From the NCBI RefSeq assembly GCF_004217045.1, contig NZ_SGXM01000001.1, positions 682,001-746,000 on the forward strand: a stretch of DNA of 64,000 nucleotides, written 5' to 3'. The DNA is from Cupriavidus agavae (lineage in GTDB: Bacteria > Pseudomonadota > Gammaproteobacteria > Burkholderiales > Burkholderiaceae). Shown in pieces: positions 45,576 through 54,937 of this stretch. Position numbers and translations under genes: made by a program. Below the pieces are notes generated by a model, which saw only the letters and a list, made by a program, of their open reading frames with translations, made no database searches and had not been told where the DNA came from. The number at the start of each line of letters is the position of its first letter. The first letter of the stretch is position 1.

Positions 45576-47327
45576 TCAGTCCTGAGGTTTGAGCGGCACG
45601 GGATGGTGGTCGGGCAGCGCGCGCGGGCCGGCGCCGGGCGCGGTACGGCGTGGGGCGACCAGCGGCAGGGTCGGCGCCGGAGCCGGTTCCGGGGCTCGCG
45701 CTGCATCGGGCGCCCCGGCCGGGGGCGGCGCGCTGGCGTCGCGCTGGGCCGGCAGCCAGGTGCTGTAGTCGGGTGGCGGATGCGTGGCCACTTCGGCCGC
45801 GAAGCCGTTCAGCACCGACGTGATCGATTCGCTGTCGCCGCTGCGCAGGTCGCCCTGGAACAGGTCGGCCATCGGCCGGCGGAACACGCGCTGGCAGACC
45901 GCATCCACATCGTCCATGCGGCAGGCGAAGAAGAACACATAGAGGCTGTCGCTGCCCGCCGTACAGAGGTCGCCCGCGCGGTTCATCCGGCACGCCTGCA
46001 GCGCATCCACATGGGCCACCTCGGGCAGCAGCGGCAACTGCAGCAGCACATGGGGCAGGCGGATCATGCGGCTGCGGTCCACGGCGTCGCGCACCAGCGC
46101 GATGAAGGTGGACGGGGCCACGTAGCCGCTTGCCGTGGTCGTCAGCACCGCCGACAGCGCCTCGTGGTAATCCGCCAGGATCGGCCGCGAGAAGACCTGT
46201 CCCTGCAGGCCGTCGATCATCGCCTGCATGCGCGCGAATGGCGTGCGCTGCGCCACCACCGCGTTGGCGCCGAGGTTCAGCATCAGCAGTTCGTAGTGCT
46301 GCCGCATCGCCTCGCGGTCCTCGCGGACCACGATCTTCAGCGCGCGTCCGGCGCTGCGGCGCAGGCGGTGCACCTGCCCGGCCAGCATTTCCAGGTCGCG
46401 GCTGCCGGCATAGTGCAGGATGACCGTGGCCGCCACGGACTTGCTGGCGGTGGCCACGGCAGCTTCGTTGCTGTCCACCACGCGCCAGGACTCGGGAATG
46501 AAGCGTTCGCGCAGCACCGCATCGCGACTGGCAATCACGCGGTCCTCGTCGGGCGCCAGCAGGCCCGCGTCTTCCACGGCGCCCTGGTAGGTCTCGGCGG
46601 CCACCATGAGCCGCTGCTCGTTGGGCGCAAAGCGCAGGCGGATCACCTCGCCGGCCACCACGGCCTGATTGTCGCGCCAGAACGCCACCTCCCACGTGTA
46701 CTGGCCCTGCTGCTGCGAAAGCTGCACGGCGCCGGCAAAGCGGCCGTGGAAGCCCTGCAGGTCGGGCGGTGGCTGGCCGGATTCGAACTCGGGTGGCGCC
46801 ATCACCAGCAGCAGCGCGCAGCGCTCCTGCGCGCACCAGTCGCCGAGCCGTACGCCGGCCTGCGCCAGCGCCGTGGGGTCGCGCCAGTCGAGGAACGCTT
46901 CCGCGCCCTCCACCAGGAACGGGGTGCCGCGTGCTCCGCACTGGTCCACCAGCGCGCCAAGTGCCTCCATCAGCGCGTCGATGCCCGCGCGACCGGTCTG
47001 CGGCTGCAGCGCGCACAGGTTGGCCCGTGCGTGCAGCGCGCGGTTCACGTCGATATCGAGCCCGTGCTCGCGCAGCGCACCGGCGATGGCGGCCGGGCTG
47101 CGCGCCGCGAGCACGCAGGCAGGGCCGCGCAGCGCCGCGGCGGCGGTCTGCCAGAACAGCGCGTCGCGGGCGGGCGAGGGGCGCGCATAGACCACGTGGG
47201 CGCGGCCCGGTGTCAGCGAGGCCAGCGCCGGTGCCAGGCCCTCGATCTGCAGCATGCTGCGCGCCTGCAGCCGCGCGAGCAGCGGCGCGCGCGGGGCGGT
47301 GGCGGGTTGGCGTGCGAGGTCGTTCAT
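45576..47327 (-). CDS. bcsE: BcsE, c-di-GMP-binding cellulose regulator
   Basis: A 583-residue cytoplasmic protein required for full cellulose output in enterobacteria. It has degenerate RecA-like and receiver-like domains and a degenerate GGDEF-like (GIL) domain. The c-di-GMP I-site RxGD is visible as DLRSGDSES near residue 495. A Pro/Ala-rich tail of about 65 residues (PAPTLPLVAPRR) follows. It lies 10 bases after bcsC and 2 before bcsF. Confidence 0.9.
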   Translation of the reverse strand: MNDLARQPATAPRAPLLARLQARSMLQIEGLAPALASLTPGRAHVVYARPSPARDALFWQTAAAALRGPACVLAARSPAAIAGALREHGLDIDVNRALHARANLCALQPQTGRAGIDALMEALGALVDQCGARGTPFLVEGAEAFLDWRDPTALAQAGVRLGDWCAQERCALLLVMAPPEFESGQPPPDLQGFHGRFAGAVQLSQQQGQYTWEVAFWRDNQAVVAGEVIRLRFAPNEQRLMVAAETYQGAVEDAGLLAPDEDRVIASRDAVLRERFIPESWRVVDSNEAAVATASKSVAATVILHYAGSRDLEMLAGQVHRLRRSAGRALKIVVREDREAMRQHYELLMLNLGANAVVAQRTPFARMQAMIDGLQGQVFSRPILADYHEALSAVLTTTASGYVAPSTFIALVRDAVDRSRMIRLPHVLLQLPLLPEVAHVDALQACRMNRAGDLCTAGSDSLYVFFFACRMDDVDAVCQRVFRRPMADLFQGDLRSGDSESITSVLNGFAAEVATHPPPDYSTWLPAQRDASAPPPAGAPDAARAPEPAPAPTLPLVAPRRTAPGAGPRALPDHHPVPLKPQD

Positions 47328-47337
47328 GGGGGCGCGC

Positions 47338-50300
47338 TCAATAGGCCGAATAGGGTCGCACCGGCGTGGGCGGGAACGGCACCGGCATCTGCCGCTTGTC
47401 GAACAGGTAGCGCAGCCACGCCATGGCGCGGTTCGGCGCGTAGTCGCGCGAGCGGTCGATCGAGAAGCCGGCGCCCACCACCCAGTGCGGCGCGAAGGTG
47501 TACTCGATCGTCGCCCCCAGCGTGTAGCTGAAGCCGCCGCCGGAGCCGCCGCCGTACCTGGCGTCGCCGCTCAGCGCCTGCAGGTCGGGGCGGGTGGGGA
47601 AGTACGGGGCTTCGTCCTCGTACGTGAACGACCAGCCAGCCGAGCCGATGAAGCGCCACGACCACTTTGCGTACCGGCCGGTCCAGTCCAGCGGGATGCC
47701 GAACGAGACATAGCGCTGCGGGCTGTAGTAGCCGCCATGGCCGAACGTGTAGTAGCGCTGGTTCTCGGCATAGCGCCAGTAGTTGACTACCAGCCCGCTG
47801 GTCACGCGCTGGTCGCGCCGGGCGTAGACCGGTACGTCGAAGCCGGTGCGCACGGTCACCTCGCGGTTGGTCTTCACGTTGTCCCCAGTGTAGAGGCCGT
47901 AGCCGACGTCGGCAAACAGGCCCACCCGGCCCACGTCGCGCGCATAGCGCACATGCACGCCGTTGCGCACGATGCCGCCCCAGGTCTCGCCGGTCACCGG
48001 GTCGCGCGCGCCGGCGTACGAGATCAGCGAACTGGTCTGCGCCCGGCGCGAGACATCGACGGTCACGGCCTGCGCGCCGAGGTCCGCGCGGTACCGGAAG
48101 CCGCCCACCACCGTGGACTCCAGGAAGCCCAGCGGCGTGGTGCCGAGATCGGCGCGCCAGCTGTTGTAGGCGCCGTCGTACTCGTAGCCGGCCGCCAGCG
48201 CCACGCCCTTGTCGTTCTCGCCGATATTGCCGAGGCCGGCGTTGCCGAGCGCGGGAATCTTGCCGAAGGGCAGGTTGCCTACGCTGCTGCTGCCGCGTAG
48301 CGTCCCGGCGTCGAGCAGTACCGTGTCGGCGTGGAAAAACGCGTGGCCGGCGTAGCCGTGCGGCATCCGCACGTAGAGCGGGATCTCGGTGGCGTGAAGC
48401 TTCGAGATGCCGTCGTCGCCGGACTTGTTCGACTGCATCACCGCCGTGGCCACCTCGCCCTGGCGGCGCGCTTCGAGCCCGGCCAGTGCACGCTGCGCCG
48501 GCGTGCCGTCAGGGCCCGCGGCCACGCTCTCGCGCTGCTCCAGCCCGCGTGCGGAACGATAGATCGCGGCGGCCTCGTTGAAATCGCCGCGCGACTGGGC
48601 GATGCGCCCGCGCTGCACGGTGATGTCGGCCCGGTCCGGAAAGCGCGTATCCAGCGCGGCCACCACGTCGGCGGCCTCGTCCTCGCGCCGCATCGCCGTG
48701 AAGCGCCGCGCCACCGAGAGCCGCGTGTCGATGTCGTCCTCGGGCGTTTCAGCCAGCACCGTGCGGACGAGGTCGAGGGCCTGCCCGGTGTCGCCCATGC
48801 GCTCGTATTGCCGGGCGAGGGTCAGCCGTGCCCCGGCGTCGGCGGGCTGGGTGGCGAGCACGCGGCGCGCGGCGTCGGCAGCGCCCCGGTAGTCGCCGCC
48901 GGCCTCGCGCAGGTCGGCCAGCGTCAGCAGCCAGCGCCGGTCGGCCTGCTGGGCGGCGGGCACTGCGTCGAGCGTGCGTTGCGCCTGCGCCAGTTCGCCG
49001 TCATCGATCTGCCGGCCGGTCTCGCGCAACGCCAGCCGCAGCGACTGGTCGGCGAAGTCATGGCGCTGTTCGGCCGTGATGCCCGGCAGCGTGGTCGAGT
49101 CGGCGATCCACTGGCGCAGCGCGGCATCGCGCTCGGCGGCGGCCAGCAGTTCGCCGTAGCGCAGCCGGATGTCGATGTGCGGATCGCCGGGATGCGCGGC
49201 CAGCCAGTCCTGCACGAGCGAGAGCCCCTTGTCTGTCTCGCCCAGCGCAATCCACTCGCGGCCGATCGACGCCAGCATGTGGCCGTCGTCCTTCGCTTCC
49301 ACGGCGGCCTGGTCCAGCAAGTGGCGCGCCTCGGCATCGCGGCCCTCGGCCACGCGCTGGCGTGCAACGCGCAGCAGTTGCTGGGCCACCAGGTTGTGGG
49401 CCAGGTTGCGCATGCCTTCGGAACGCCCGGCCGGCGGCACGGCGGCCAGCACCGTGGCGGCGGTGTCGATATCGTCGACGCTGTTCAGGTACAGCGCGGC
49501 CGCGTAGCGCATCTCGCTGGTGGGCGCGGCGCGCAGGCCGTCGTCGATGACGCTGCGGCCCAGCGCAGGCAGGTTCAGGTCGCGGTAGACGCGCGCCAGC
49601 GTGAACCGAGTCCACGGCGCGTCGGGCTGCAGGCGGATGGCATCTTCGAGATGCTGGATGGCCGGGCTGCGCTTCTGCAGGGCCAGCAGGCGGTCCGCAC
49701 GCGCCGACAGCAAATCCGCCCGCATCGCCCGCAGTTCGCTGTCCGAGCCCCGCAGGCGCGCCTCCTGGCTGGCGATCAGCGGTCCCACCTCGTCGTCGCG
49801 GCCCTGCTTCTGCAGCAGCTCGGCCAGCGTGCGCAGCGTGCCGACGTCTGGCTTGGGCCGCGCCAGCATCTGGCGCAGCAGCGTCTCGGCCTCGGCATCC
49901 TTGTTCTGTGCCACGAGCGCGTCGGCGAGCACCGCCTGCGCGTTTTCGTTGCCGGGCTGCTGGGCCAGCGCCTGGCGGGCCAGCGTCTCGGCGTCGGCGG
50001 GCCGGCCCTGCGCGTTGGCCTCGCGCGCCTTGCCCACCGTGCCCCAGAACGTGGCCGTGGCGATCAGGCTGCGCCATTTGCTGGACGGATCGATCCGCTC
50101 GGCGCGCGTGAATAGTTCGCGCGCCTCGTCGTGGCGACCCTCGCGCAGCCGCACCAGCCCCAGCCCGCCCACCACCTCGGCGTCGTTGCGGCGCTTCTGG
50201 TAGGCCCGCTGGAGCGCGATATCGGCGTCGCGGGTGTTGCCGCGTTCGAGCTGGGCCAGACCGCGCTGCCGGGCCAGCCGGGCCGGGTCCCTGGTCTGCT

Positions 50301-51144
50301 TCTGCTCCGCCGTGGCGACCTTGCCGAGCGCGGCCAGCGTCTCCTGCGCCGCCTTGTCGTCGGGCACCTCCTTGATATAGCGCTCGAACCAGACGTAGTA
50401 GGCCGGGTCCGTGGTCACGCGGTACAGCGTGCGGCGCCAGATGTCGAGCGCGGCGCGCCGGTCGCCGTCGGGCCGCTGGCTGACGCGGTAGAGGATGTCG
50501 ATGCCTTCCTGGCGGGTACCCTCGCGGTCGGTCAGCAGGTCGCCGAGTGCCAGTTGCAGGGCCATGTCGTCGGGATGCTCGCGGGTGCGGCGGCGCAGTT
50601 CGGCGATTGCCTCGGGACGTCCGTCCGGCGTGCCGGACAGGATGCGGTAGTACTCGCGCGCCAGATCGCCAGAGGGTGCGCCGCGCGGGAACAGCTTGCG
50701 CAGCCGTGCCACGGCCTCCTCGTCCTTGCCGCTGCGCGACAGCAGCCGGATATTGGCCATCTCGCGCTTGTCGCGCGTGGCGATGCGGTAGGCGTCGTCG
50801 AGTTCCAGCGCGGCGGCGCTGCCCGGCGCGGCGGCCTGCAACTGCTTCAGGCGCTTCTCGGCCTCGGCAAGACGGTTCGAGCGGATCTCGATCAGCCCCA
50901 TCAGCCTGAGCGCCTCGGGCTGGTTCGGATCGATCAGCAGCGCCTTCTCCAGGATGCCGCGTGCCATGTCGGCGCGGTTCCTGGCCTCCCACAGCCGCGC
51001 GGCCGCGAGCAGTTGCGCCATCTGGGCCGAGGGCGCGGCCTGCGGCGCCGGGGCGGCAGCGGCGGAGGGGTTGGCGGCGGGGGCGGACATGGCGGGCGTG
51101 GCCAGCAGCAGCGCCAGCGTGGGCGCTAGCGCGTGGCGGGGCAT
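47338..51144 (-). CDS. bcsC: BcsC, cellulose export TPR scaffold and outer-membrane barrel
   Basis: A 1268-residue exporter. A signal peptide (about 1-20, ending TPAMSAPA) is followed by about 850 residues of TPR-type helical repeats (ARGILEKALLIDPNQPEALR is a typical unit). A BcsC-type outer-membrane barrel forms the last 350 residues, ending with YLFDKRQMPVPFPP. It forms the periplasmic bridge and outer-membrane pore for the glucan. The start MPRHALAP lies inside the end of bcsZ (19-base overlap). The reading frame remains open far upstream, but that part is a shadow of bcsZ. Confidence 0.95.
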   Translation of the reverse strand: MPRHALAPTLALLLATPAMSAPAANPSAAAAPAPQAAPSAQMAQLLAAARLWEARNRADMARGILEKALLIDPNQPEALRLMGLIEIRSNRLAEAEKRLKQLQAAAPGSAAALELDDAYRIATRDKREMANIRLLSRSGKDEEAVARLRKLFPRGAPSGDLAREYYRILSGTPDGRPEAIAELRRRTREHPDDMALQLALGDLLTDREGTRQEGIDILYRVSQRPDGDRRAALDIWRRTLYRVTTDPAYYVWFERYIKEVPDDKAAQETLAALGKVATAEQKQTRDPARLARQRGLAQLERGNTRDADIALQRAYQKRRNDAEVVGGLGLVRLREGRHDEARELFTRAERIDPSSKWRSLIATATFWGTVGKAREANAQGRPADAETLARQALAQQPGNENAQAVLADALVAQNKDAEAETLLRQMLARPKPDVGTLRTLAELLQKQGRDDEVGPLIASQEARLRGSDSELRAMRADLLSARADRLLALQKRSPAIQHLEDAIRLQPDAPWTRFTLARVYRDLNLPALGRSVIDDGLRAAPTSEMRYAAALYLNSVDDIDTAATVLAAVPPAGRSEGMRNLAHNLVAQQLLRVARQRVAEGRDAEARHLLDQAAVEAKDDGHMLASIGREWIALGETDKGLSLVQDWLAAHPGDPHIDIRLRYGELLAAAERDAALRQWIADSTTLPGITAEQRHDFADQSLRLALRETGRQIDDGELAQAQRTLDAVPAAQQADRRWLLTLADLREAGGDYRGAADAARRVLATQPADAGARLTLARQYERMGDTGQALDLVRTVLAETPEDDIDTRLSVARRFTAMRREDEAADVVAALDTRFPDRADITVQRGRIAQSRGDFNEAAAIYRSARGLEQRESVAAGPDGTPAQRALAGLEARRQGEVATAVMQSNKSGDDGISKLHATEIPLYVRMPHGYAGHAFFHADTVLLDAGTLRGSSSVGNLPFGKIPALGNAGLGNIGENDKGVALAAGYEYDGAYNSWRADLGTTPLGFLESTVVGGFRYRADLGAQAVTVDVSRRAQTSSLISYAGARDPVTGETWGGIVRNGVHVRYARDVGRVGLFADVGYGLYTGDNVKTNREVTVRTGFDVPVYARRDQRVTSGLVVNYWRYAENQRYYTFGHGGYYSPQRYVSFGIPLDWTGRYAKWSWRFIGSAGWSFTYEDEAPYFPTRPDLQALSGDARYGGGSGGGFSYTLGATIEYTFAPHWVVGAGFSIDRSRDYAPNRAMAWLRYLFDKRQMPVPFPPTPVRPYSAY

Positions 51145-52292
51145 GTGGATTCCCAGGCCGGCACCAGCGTGCCGTCCGCCTCGAAGCGGAAGTGTCCTGC
51201 CAGATGGCCGAGTCCGAACAGCGCCAGCACCTGGCTGTAGTAGCCGAACGGCGCCTGCGCCGCGAGCGTGCGGGCGCGGCTGACCTGCGCGGCGGCGGCT
51301 GCGTCCTGGCCCAGCGCGGCCAGGTAGGGCGCCAGCGCGGCCGAGAAGCCGCCGTTGCCGGCGTTCGGGCCGAACGTGCCGGTTTGCGTATCCACGTGTT
51401 CGGGGGGGTGGCCGCGCGTGGCCACGTAGTCGGCCATCGGGCGGAACGCCTGCAGCACCGTGGTGCGCAGCGGATCGCGTGGCGCCATCATGCCGGCCCA
51501 CAGGTAGACCCGGATCGCGTTGTAGGAGCCATCGGCCCGGCTCTGCGTGTCGGCCACGAAGCCGCGCCCCTTGCGGTAGCCCGCCCAGTCCGGCGAGAAG
51601 CCTTGCGGGGCGGTATCGACGATGAGCCGCGCCGAACTGTCGACCAGCGCCTTCCAGCCGCTGTCCTCGGTCAGTACCGCGGCAAGGCGCCGCATCACCG
51701 GCAGCGGCACGTAGCTGGGATTGAGCCGCCAGAGGTCCGGTTCGGGATGGAAGCCCACCGGTCCGGGCAGCAGCGTGCGGCCCAGCCCCGGCAGCACGGC
51801 GGTTTCCTCGCGCAGCACGCGCCGCGCCACCAGCGTGCCCAGCGCCGTATAACGGCGCTCGTTCCAGAGCCGGCCCGCTTCGAGCAGCGTGTAGGCGATC
51901 CACAGGTCGGCATCGGACGCCGGGTTGGCGTCGATCACCCCCCAGGTGCCGGCCTGCCCGCCCTCGCTGCGCCGGCCCCAGATCCAGGCAGGCAGGTGCG
52001 CCGCAAGGTCGCCTTGCGCGAGGTTGTTCTCGGTCCACGCCAGCAGCCGGTCGAACGTGGCGCGGTCGTTGGCGGCCAGCGCGAAGAACAGGCCATAGGC
52101 CTGCCCCTCGGAGACGGTGACCTGTTGCGGCGTGCTGGCGTCGATGACGCGGCCGTCCTGGCTGATCGTGGTGCGGCGGAACGCCTCCCAGTCCGGCCAG
52201 GGGCAGGTGGCCGCGGCGGCCGGCACCGCGCCGGCGAGCGCGCCCGCCAGCAGGCACCACCGGCCCAGGCGCCGCAGCCAGGGCGTGGCCAT
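51126..52292 (-). CDS. bcsZ: BcsZ periplasmic endo-1,4-beta-glucanase (GH8)
   Basis: Periplasmic cellulase needed for proper cellulose assembly. The 388-residue protein has a signal peptide (about 1-27, ending AAAATC). GH8 catalytic-region motifs are VSEGQAYGLFFALAA near residue 60 (Glu as acid) and QSRADGSYNAIRVYLWAGM near 245. The start MATPWL was chosen because it opens the signal peptide. Its start is 1 base from the bcsB stop. Confidence 0.95.
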   Translation of the reverse strand: MATPWLRRLGRWCLLAGALAGAVPAAAATCPWPDWEAFRRTTISQDGRVIDASTPQQVTVSEGQAYGLFFALAANDRATFDRLLAWTENNLAQGDLAAHLPAWIWGRRSEGGQAGTWGVIDANPASDADLWIAYTLLEAGRLWNERRYTALGTLVARRVLREETAVLPGLGRTLLPGPVGFHPEPDLWRLNPSYVPLPVMRRLAAVLTEDSGWKALVDSSARLIVDTAPQGFSPDWAGYRKGRGFVADTQSRADGSYNAIRVYLWAGMMAPRDPLRTTVLQAFRPMADYVATRGHPPEHVDTQTGTFGPNAGNGGFSAALAPYLAALGQDAAAAAQVSRARTLAAQAPFGYYSQVLALFGLGHLAGHFRFEADGTLVPAWESTCPATR

Positions 52293-52293
52293 G

Positions 52294-54636
52294 TCAGCCC
52301 CCGTTGCGCCGCGCCGCAAGCCGGCCCAGCGCCCAGAACAGCGTCAACGCCACCAGCAGCCCGGCCACGATGCCGGCAATGGCCAGCAGCGCGGGGTGCG
52401 CGGACATCGTCATCCACAGCCGGGCATACCAGGGCAGGTTGCCGACGTAGTAGGTGTCGCCCAGGCGCAGCCCTTCCAGTTCGCGCTGGCGGATGACGGT
52501 CAGGTCGCCACGGATCTGCGACACCTTGCCCGGGTCTTCGAGCACGTCGAGCACGTCGCGCACGCGCTCGTCGCTCGACGCGGTCAGCGCCACCACGCTG
52601 CGCCGCTCGCCGTACGGCGATTCGAAGCCGATCAGCGCGGCCATCGGCCCGTCGGCGCTGAGGATCGCGCGGCCGGCCGGCGAGATATTTTCCTCGTCGA
52701 TGCCGCTGAGCCAGTTCGACCATGCGTGCGTGCGCTGGTCGCGCAGCGTGATCTCGGTCTTGCCCTGCTCGATCAGCAGCGGCAGCGACTTGCCCCAGCG
52801 CTGCAGCACCTGCGCCGCGCTGCCGGTGCCGATGACCACGAGGTTGCGGTCCTTGACCGAATCGATCGACCTGGCCGGCGCCACGGTCACGCGCAGCGAC
52901 GGCAGGCCGGTCCACTTGCCCATGTGGCCGAGCACGGTCAGCAGGGCCTCCTGGTCGACCGGGGTCGGGGCGTCGGGAATCACGATCGCCGTGTCCGACA
53001 GGTCGGCCATGCGCGTGAACGGGTAGCCGCTGTTGGCGAAGAACGCCAGGTTAGGCAGCGCCGCGTAGTGCAGGAAGCCGCTGAAATCGATCGACGAATC
53101 AGGGTCCACCGCCGCCCGTGCCACGTTGGCGGCCGACGACGCGCACAGCCCGGTCTTCTGCGAATCGATATGGAAGCGGAACTGCATCTGGTTGTTGCTG
53201 CCCACGCGGAACGCCGGAATCAGGATCGAGCTGCTGACCGTGGCGCTGCCGCCCGACAGCAGCGGCACGGCCACCACGTTCTCGTCGGTCTGCACGGTCA
53301 GCGGCTTGAGCCGGTACGAGCGCACGAGCTGGTCGTTGACGTCGACGCTCAGCACCGAATCGTTGTACGTGGACGGGGCCGTGTAGCGGTACTTCATGCT
53401 CAGCGGCACCGAACGGTCGTTCCAGCCGAACAGGTCGGCCGGCACCTTCAGGTTCACGCGGATGGCGTCCGGGTTGGCGCCCGAGACCTGCAGTTGCTGG
53501 GGATCGGTGACCAGTTCCCTGAACAGCACCGGCCGGTCCACCGGCGCCCAGGCCGGTGCGTCGTACGGCCGGCGTGGGCGGCCCAGGTCCACGGACTGCA
53601 CGGCGGCGCGCGGACCGGCCATGGCGGCCTTGCCGAGCACCACCGCGTTGGCGGCAATCTCCAGTTCCTGCGGCGTGCGGCCGGCCAGCACCAGCAGCTT
53701 GCGGGCCGGGTTGGCCGGATTCGGCATCACGCTGACCGAGGGGCCTTCGATCTTCTCGATCCGGATGCCGTCCGGCTGGGCGTTGGGCAGTACCAGGGCG
53801 ATGGCGTGGGCGTCGGCGGGCGCGCCGCTCGCCACCGGAAAGCGCAGTTCGCGGTAGCTGGCCAGCCCGCCGAGCCACGACGCCACCACGCCGGCCGCCC
53901 GCAGCGTGAGCGGATCGGCGTTGGCGGGCAGCATGAACGGCACGGTCACGCGCCGGTTGTCGCGGCGGTCGAAGAACGGGGCCGGCAGCAGCGCCAGGCT
54001 GTCCGGCAGCGTGATGGCGGCCTTGGTCAGCGTCAGCGAGCTGGTCGGGCTGATATCGGTCCAGAGCGTGGAATGGTAGGGGTCTTCGCAGTGGTCGAGC
54101 GTGTAGTGCGCGATCAACTGCACGTTGATGCGGTTGAAGTCGGTGAAGAAGCGCGGGTCCAGGTCGATTTCGCGCGAGACCTGCTGGCCGGCATGTTCCT
54201 TGTCGAGCGGCAGCGTGGCCACCACCTCGTCATTGAGCCGCACCTTCAGGTGCGAGAGCGGGAAGATCAGCGCCGGCGAGTAGGTGAAGACCAGCTTGAG
54301 CCGCGCCGCCGTCACCACCTCGTCCAGCCGCACACCGACATTGACCGTGCGGTCCGGGTCCAGGCCGCGCAGCGGGATCGTGTAGTTGGCGCCCATCTGG
54401 GCGAAGGTCACGGTCTGGGCGCGCCCCACGGGCGGGGCGGCCGGAGCGGGAGCGGCGGCCGGGGCGTCCGGAACGGCGGGCGCCGCCGGCGGGGAAGGCG
54501 CCGGCTGGGCTGCCGCGCGTGGCAATTCCGCCAGGCATAACAGGGCGGGGAGAAGCGCCGTCAGCAGGACCGGCCGGGCATTCCGCCTGAGCCGGAATTG
54601 CCCGATGTGTCGCAGGCCTGACAGGAGTTCCCTCAT
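52294..54636 (-). CDS. bcsB: BcsB, periplasmic cellulose synthase subunit
   Basis: A 780-residue membrane-anchored periplasmic protein that binds BcsA and guides the glucan. A signal peptide (about 1-43, ending RAAAQ) and a Pro/Ala-rich linker precede carbohydrate-binding and flavodoxin-like domains (from QTVTFAQMGANYTIPLRG onward). A C-terminal membrane anchor (about 752-775, LLAIAGIVAGLLVALTLFWA) ends the protein. It is the first gene of the minus-strand bcs run, which makes it the likely promoter-proximal gene. Confidence 0.95.
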   Translation of the reverse strand: MRELLSGLRHIGQFRLRRNARPVLLTALLPALLCLAELPRAAAQPAPSPPAAPAVPDAPAAAPAPAAPPVGRAQTVTFAQMGANYTIPLRGLDPDRTVNVGVRLDEVVTAARLKLVFTYSPALIFPLSHLKVRLNDEVVATLPLDKEHAGQQVSREIDLDPRFFTDFNRINVQLIAHYTLDHCEDPYHSTLWTDISPTSSLTLTKAAITLPDSLALLPAPFFDRRDNRRVTVPFMLPANADPLTLRAAGVVASWLGGLASYRELRFPVASGAPADAHAIALVLPNAQPDGIRIEKIEGPSVSVMPNPANPARKLLVLAGRTPQELEIAANAVVLGKAAMAGPRAAVQSVDLGRPRRPYDAPAWAPVDRPVLFRELVTDPQQLQVSGANPDAIRVNLKVPADLFGWNDRSVPLSMKYRYTAPSTYNDSVLSVDVNDQLVRSYRLKPLTVQTDENVVAVPLLSGGSATVSSSILIPAFRVGSNNQMQFRFHIDSQKTGLCASSAANVARAAVDPDSSIDFSGFLHYAALPNLAFFANSGYPFTRMADLSDTAIVIPDAPTPVDQEALLTVLGHMGKWTGLPSLRVTVAPARSIDSVKDRNLVVIGTGSAAQVLQRWGKSLPLLIEQGKTEITLRDQRTHAWSNWLSGIDEENISPAGRAILSADGPMAALIGFESPYGERRSVVALTASSDERVRDVLDVLEDPGKVSQIRGDLTVIRQRELEGLRLGDTYYVGNLPWYARLWMTMSAHPALLAIAGIVAGLLVALTLFWALGRLAARRNGG

Positions 54637-54937
54637 ATGGCGCCCTGTGAAGATTGCGCAGCAAATGACTGCGTGTCGAAGATACTGCGTGGCGAATATA
54701 GCACGCGGAAAACGGCCAGCAGCAAGGGTTTCCGGTCGATGGGCAGTGAATTAAGAAAGATTCAATTCATACCACCGTACATTTTCAAATAATTGAATTG
54801 GCTATTTGAAAAATGACAGAAGTGCGGAACATTCGACACACTTCGCATGCAAGATTTGCATAATGGCGGCGCGCAGGGTGTGAAAGAATCCGAACTTGCA
54901 GAGACATTTCCTCCGATTCCTCCCCACTGCCACCGCC
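54637..54937. other. AT-rich divergent promoter region of bcsB and the transaminase gene
   Basis: About 300 bases, clearly more AT-rich than the surroundings between 54740 and 54830. It must hold the promoter of the nine-gene bcs run. The nested inverted repeats at 54763-54808 are the only structured element seen. Confidence 0.6.
54763..54808. promoter_or_regulatory. Nested inverted repeats upstream of bcsB
   Basis: CAATTCA (54763-54769) is perfectly inverted as TGAATTG (54794-54800). A second perfect pair CAAATA (54786-54791) / TATTTG (54803-54808) overlaps it. The location, 127-172 bases before bcsB, suits an operator. Confidence 0.5.

Noticed and set aside
51145-52260. Upstream continuation of the bcsC reading frame, which would give a 1640-residue protein
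   Set aside because: This part is bcsZ in another frame. The signal peptide at MPRHALAP marks the true BcsC start.
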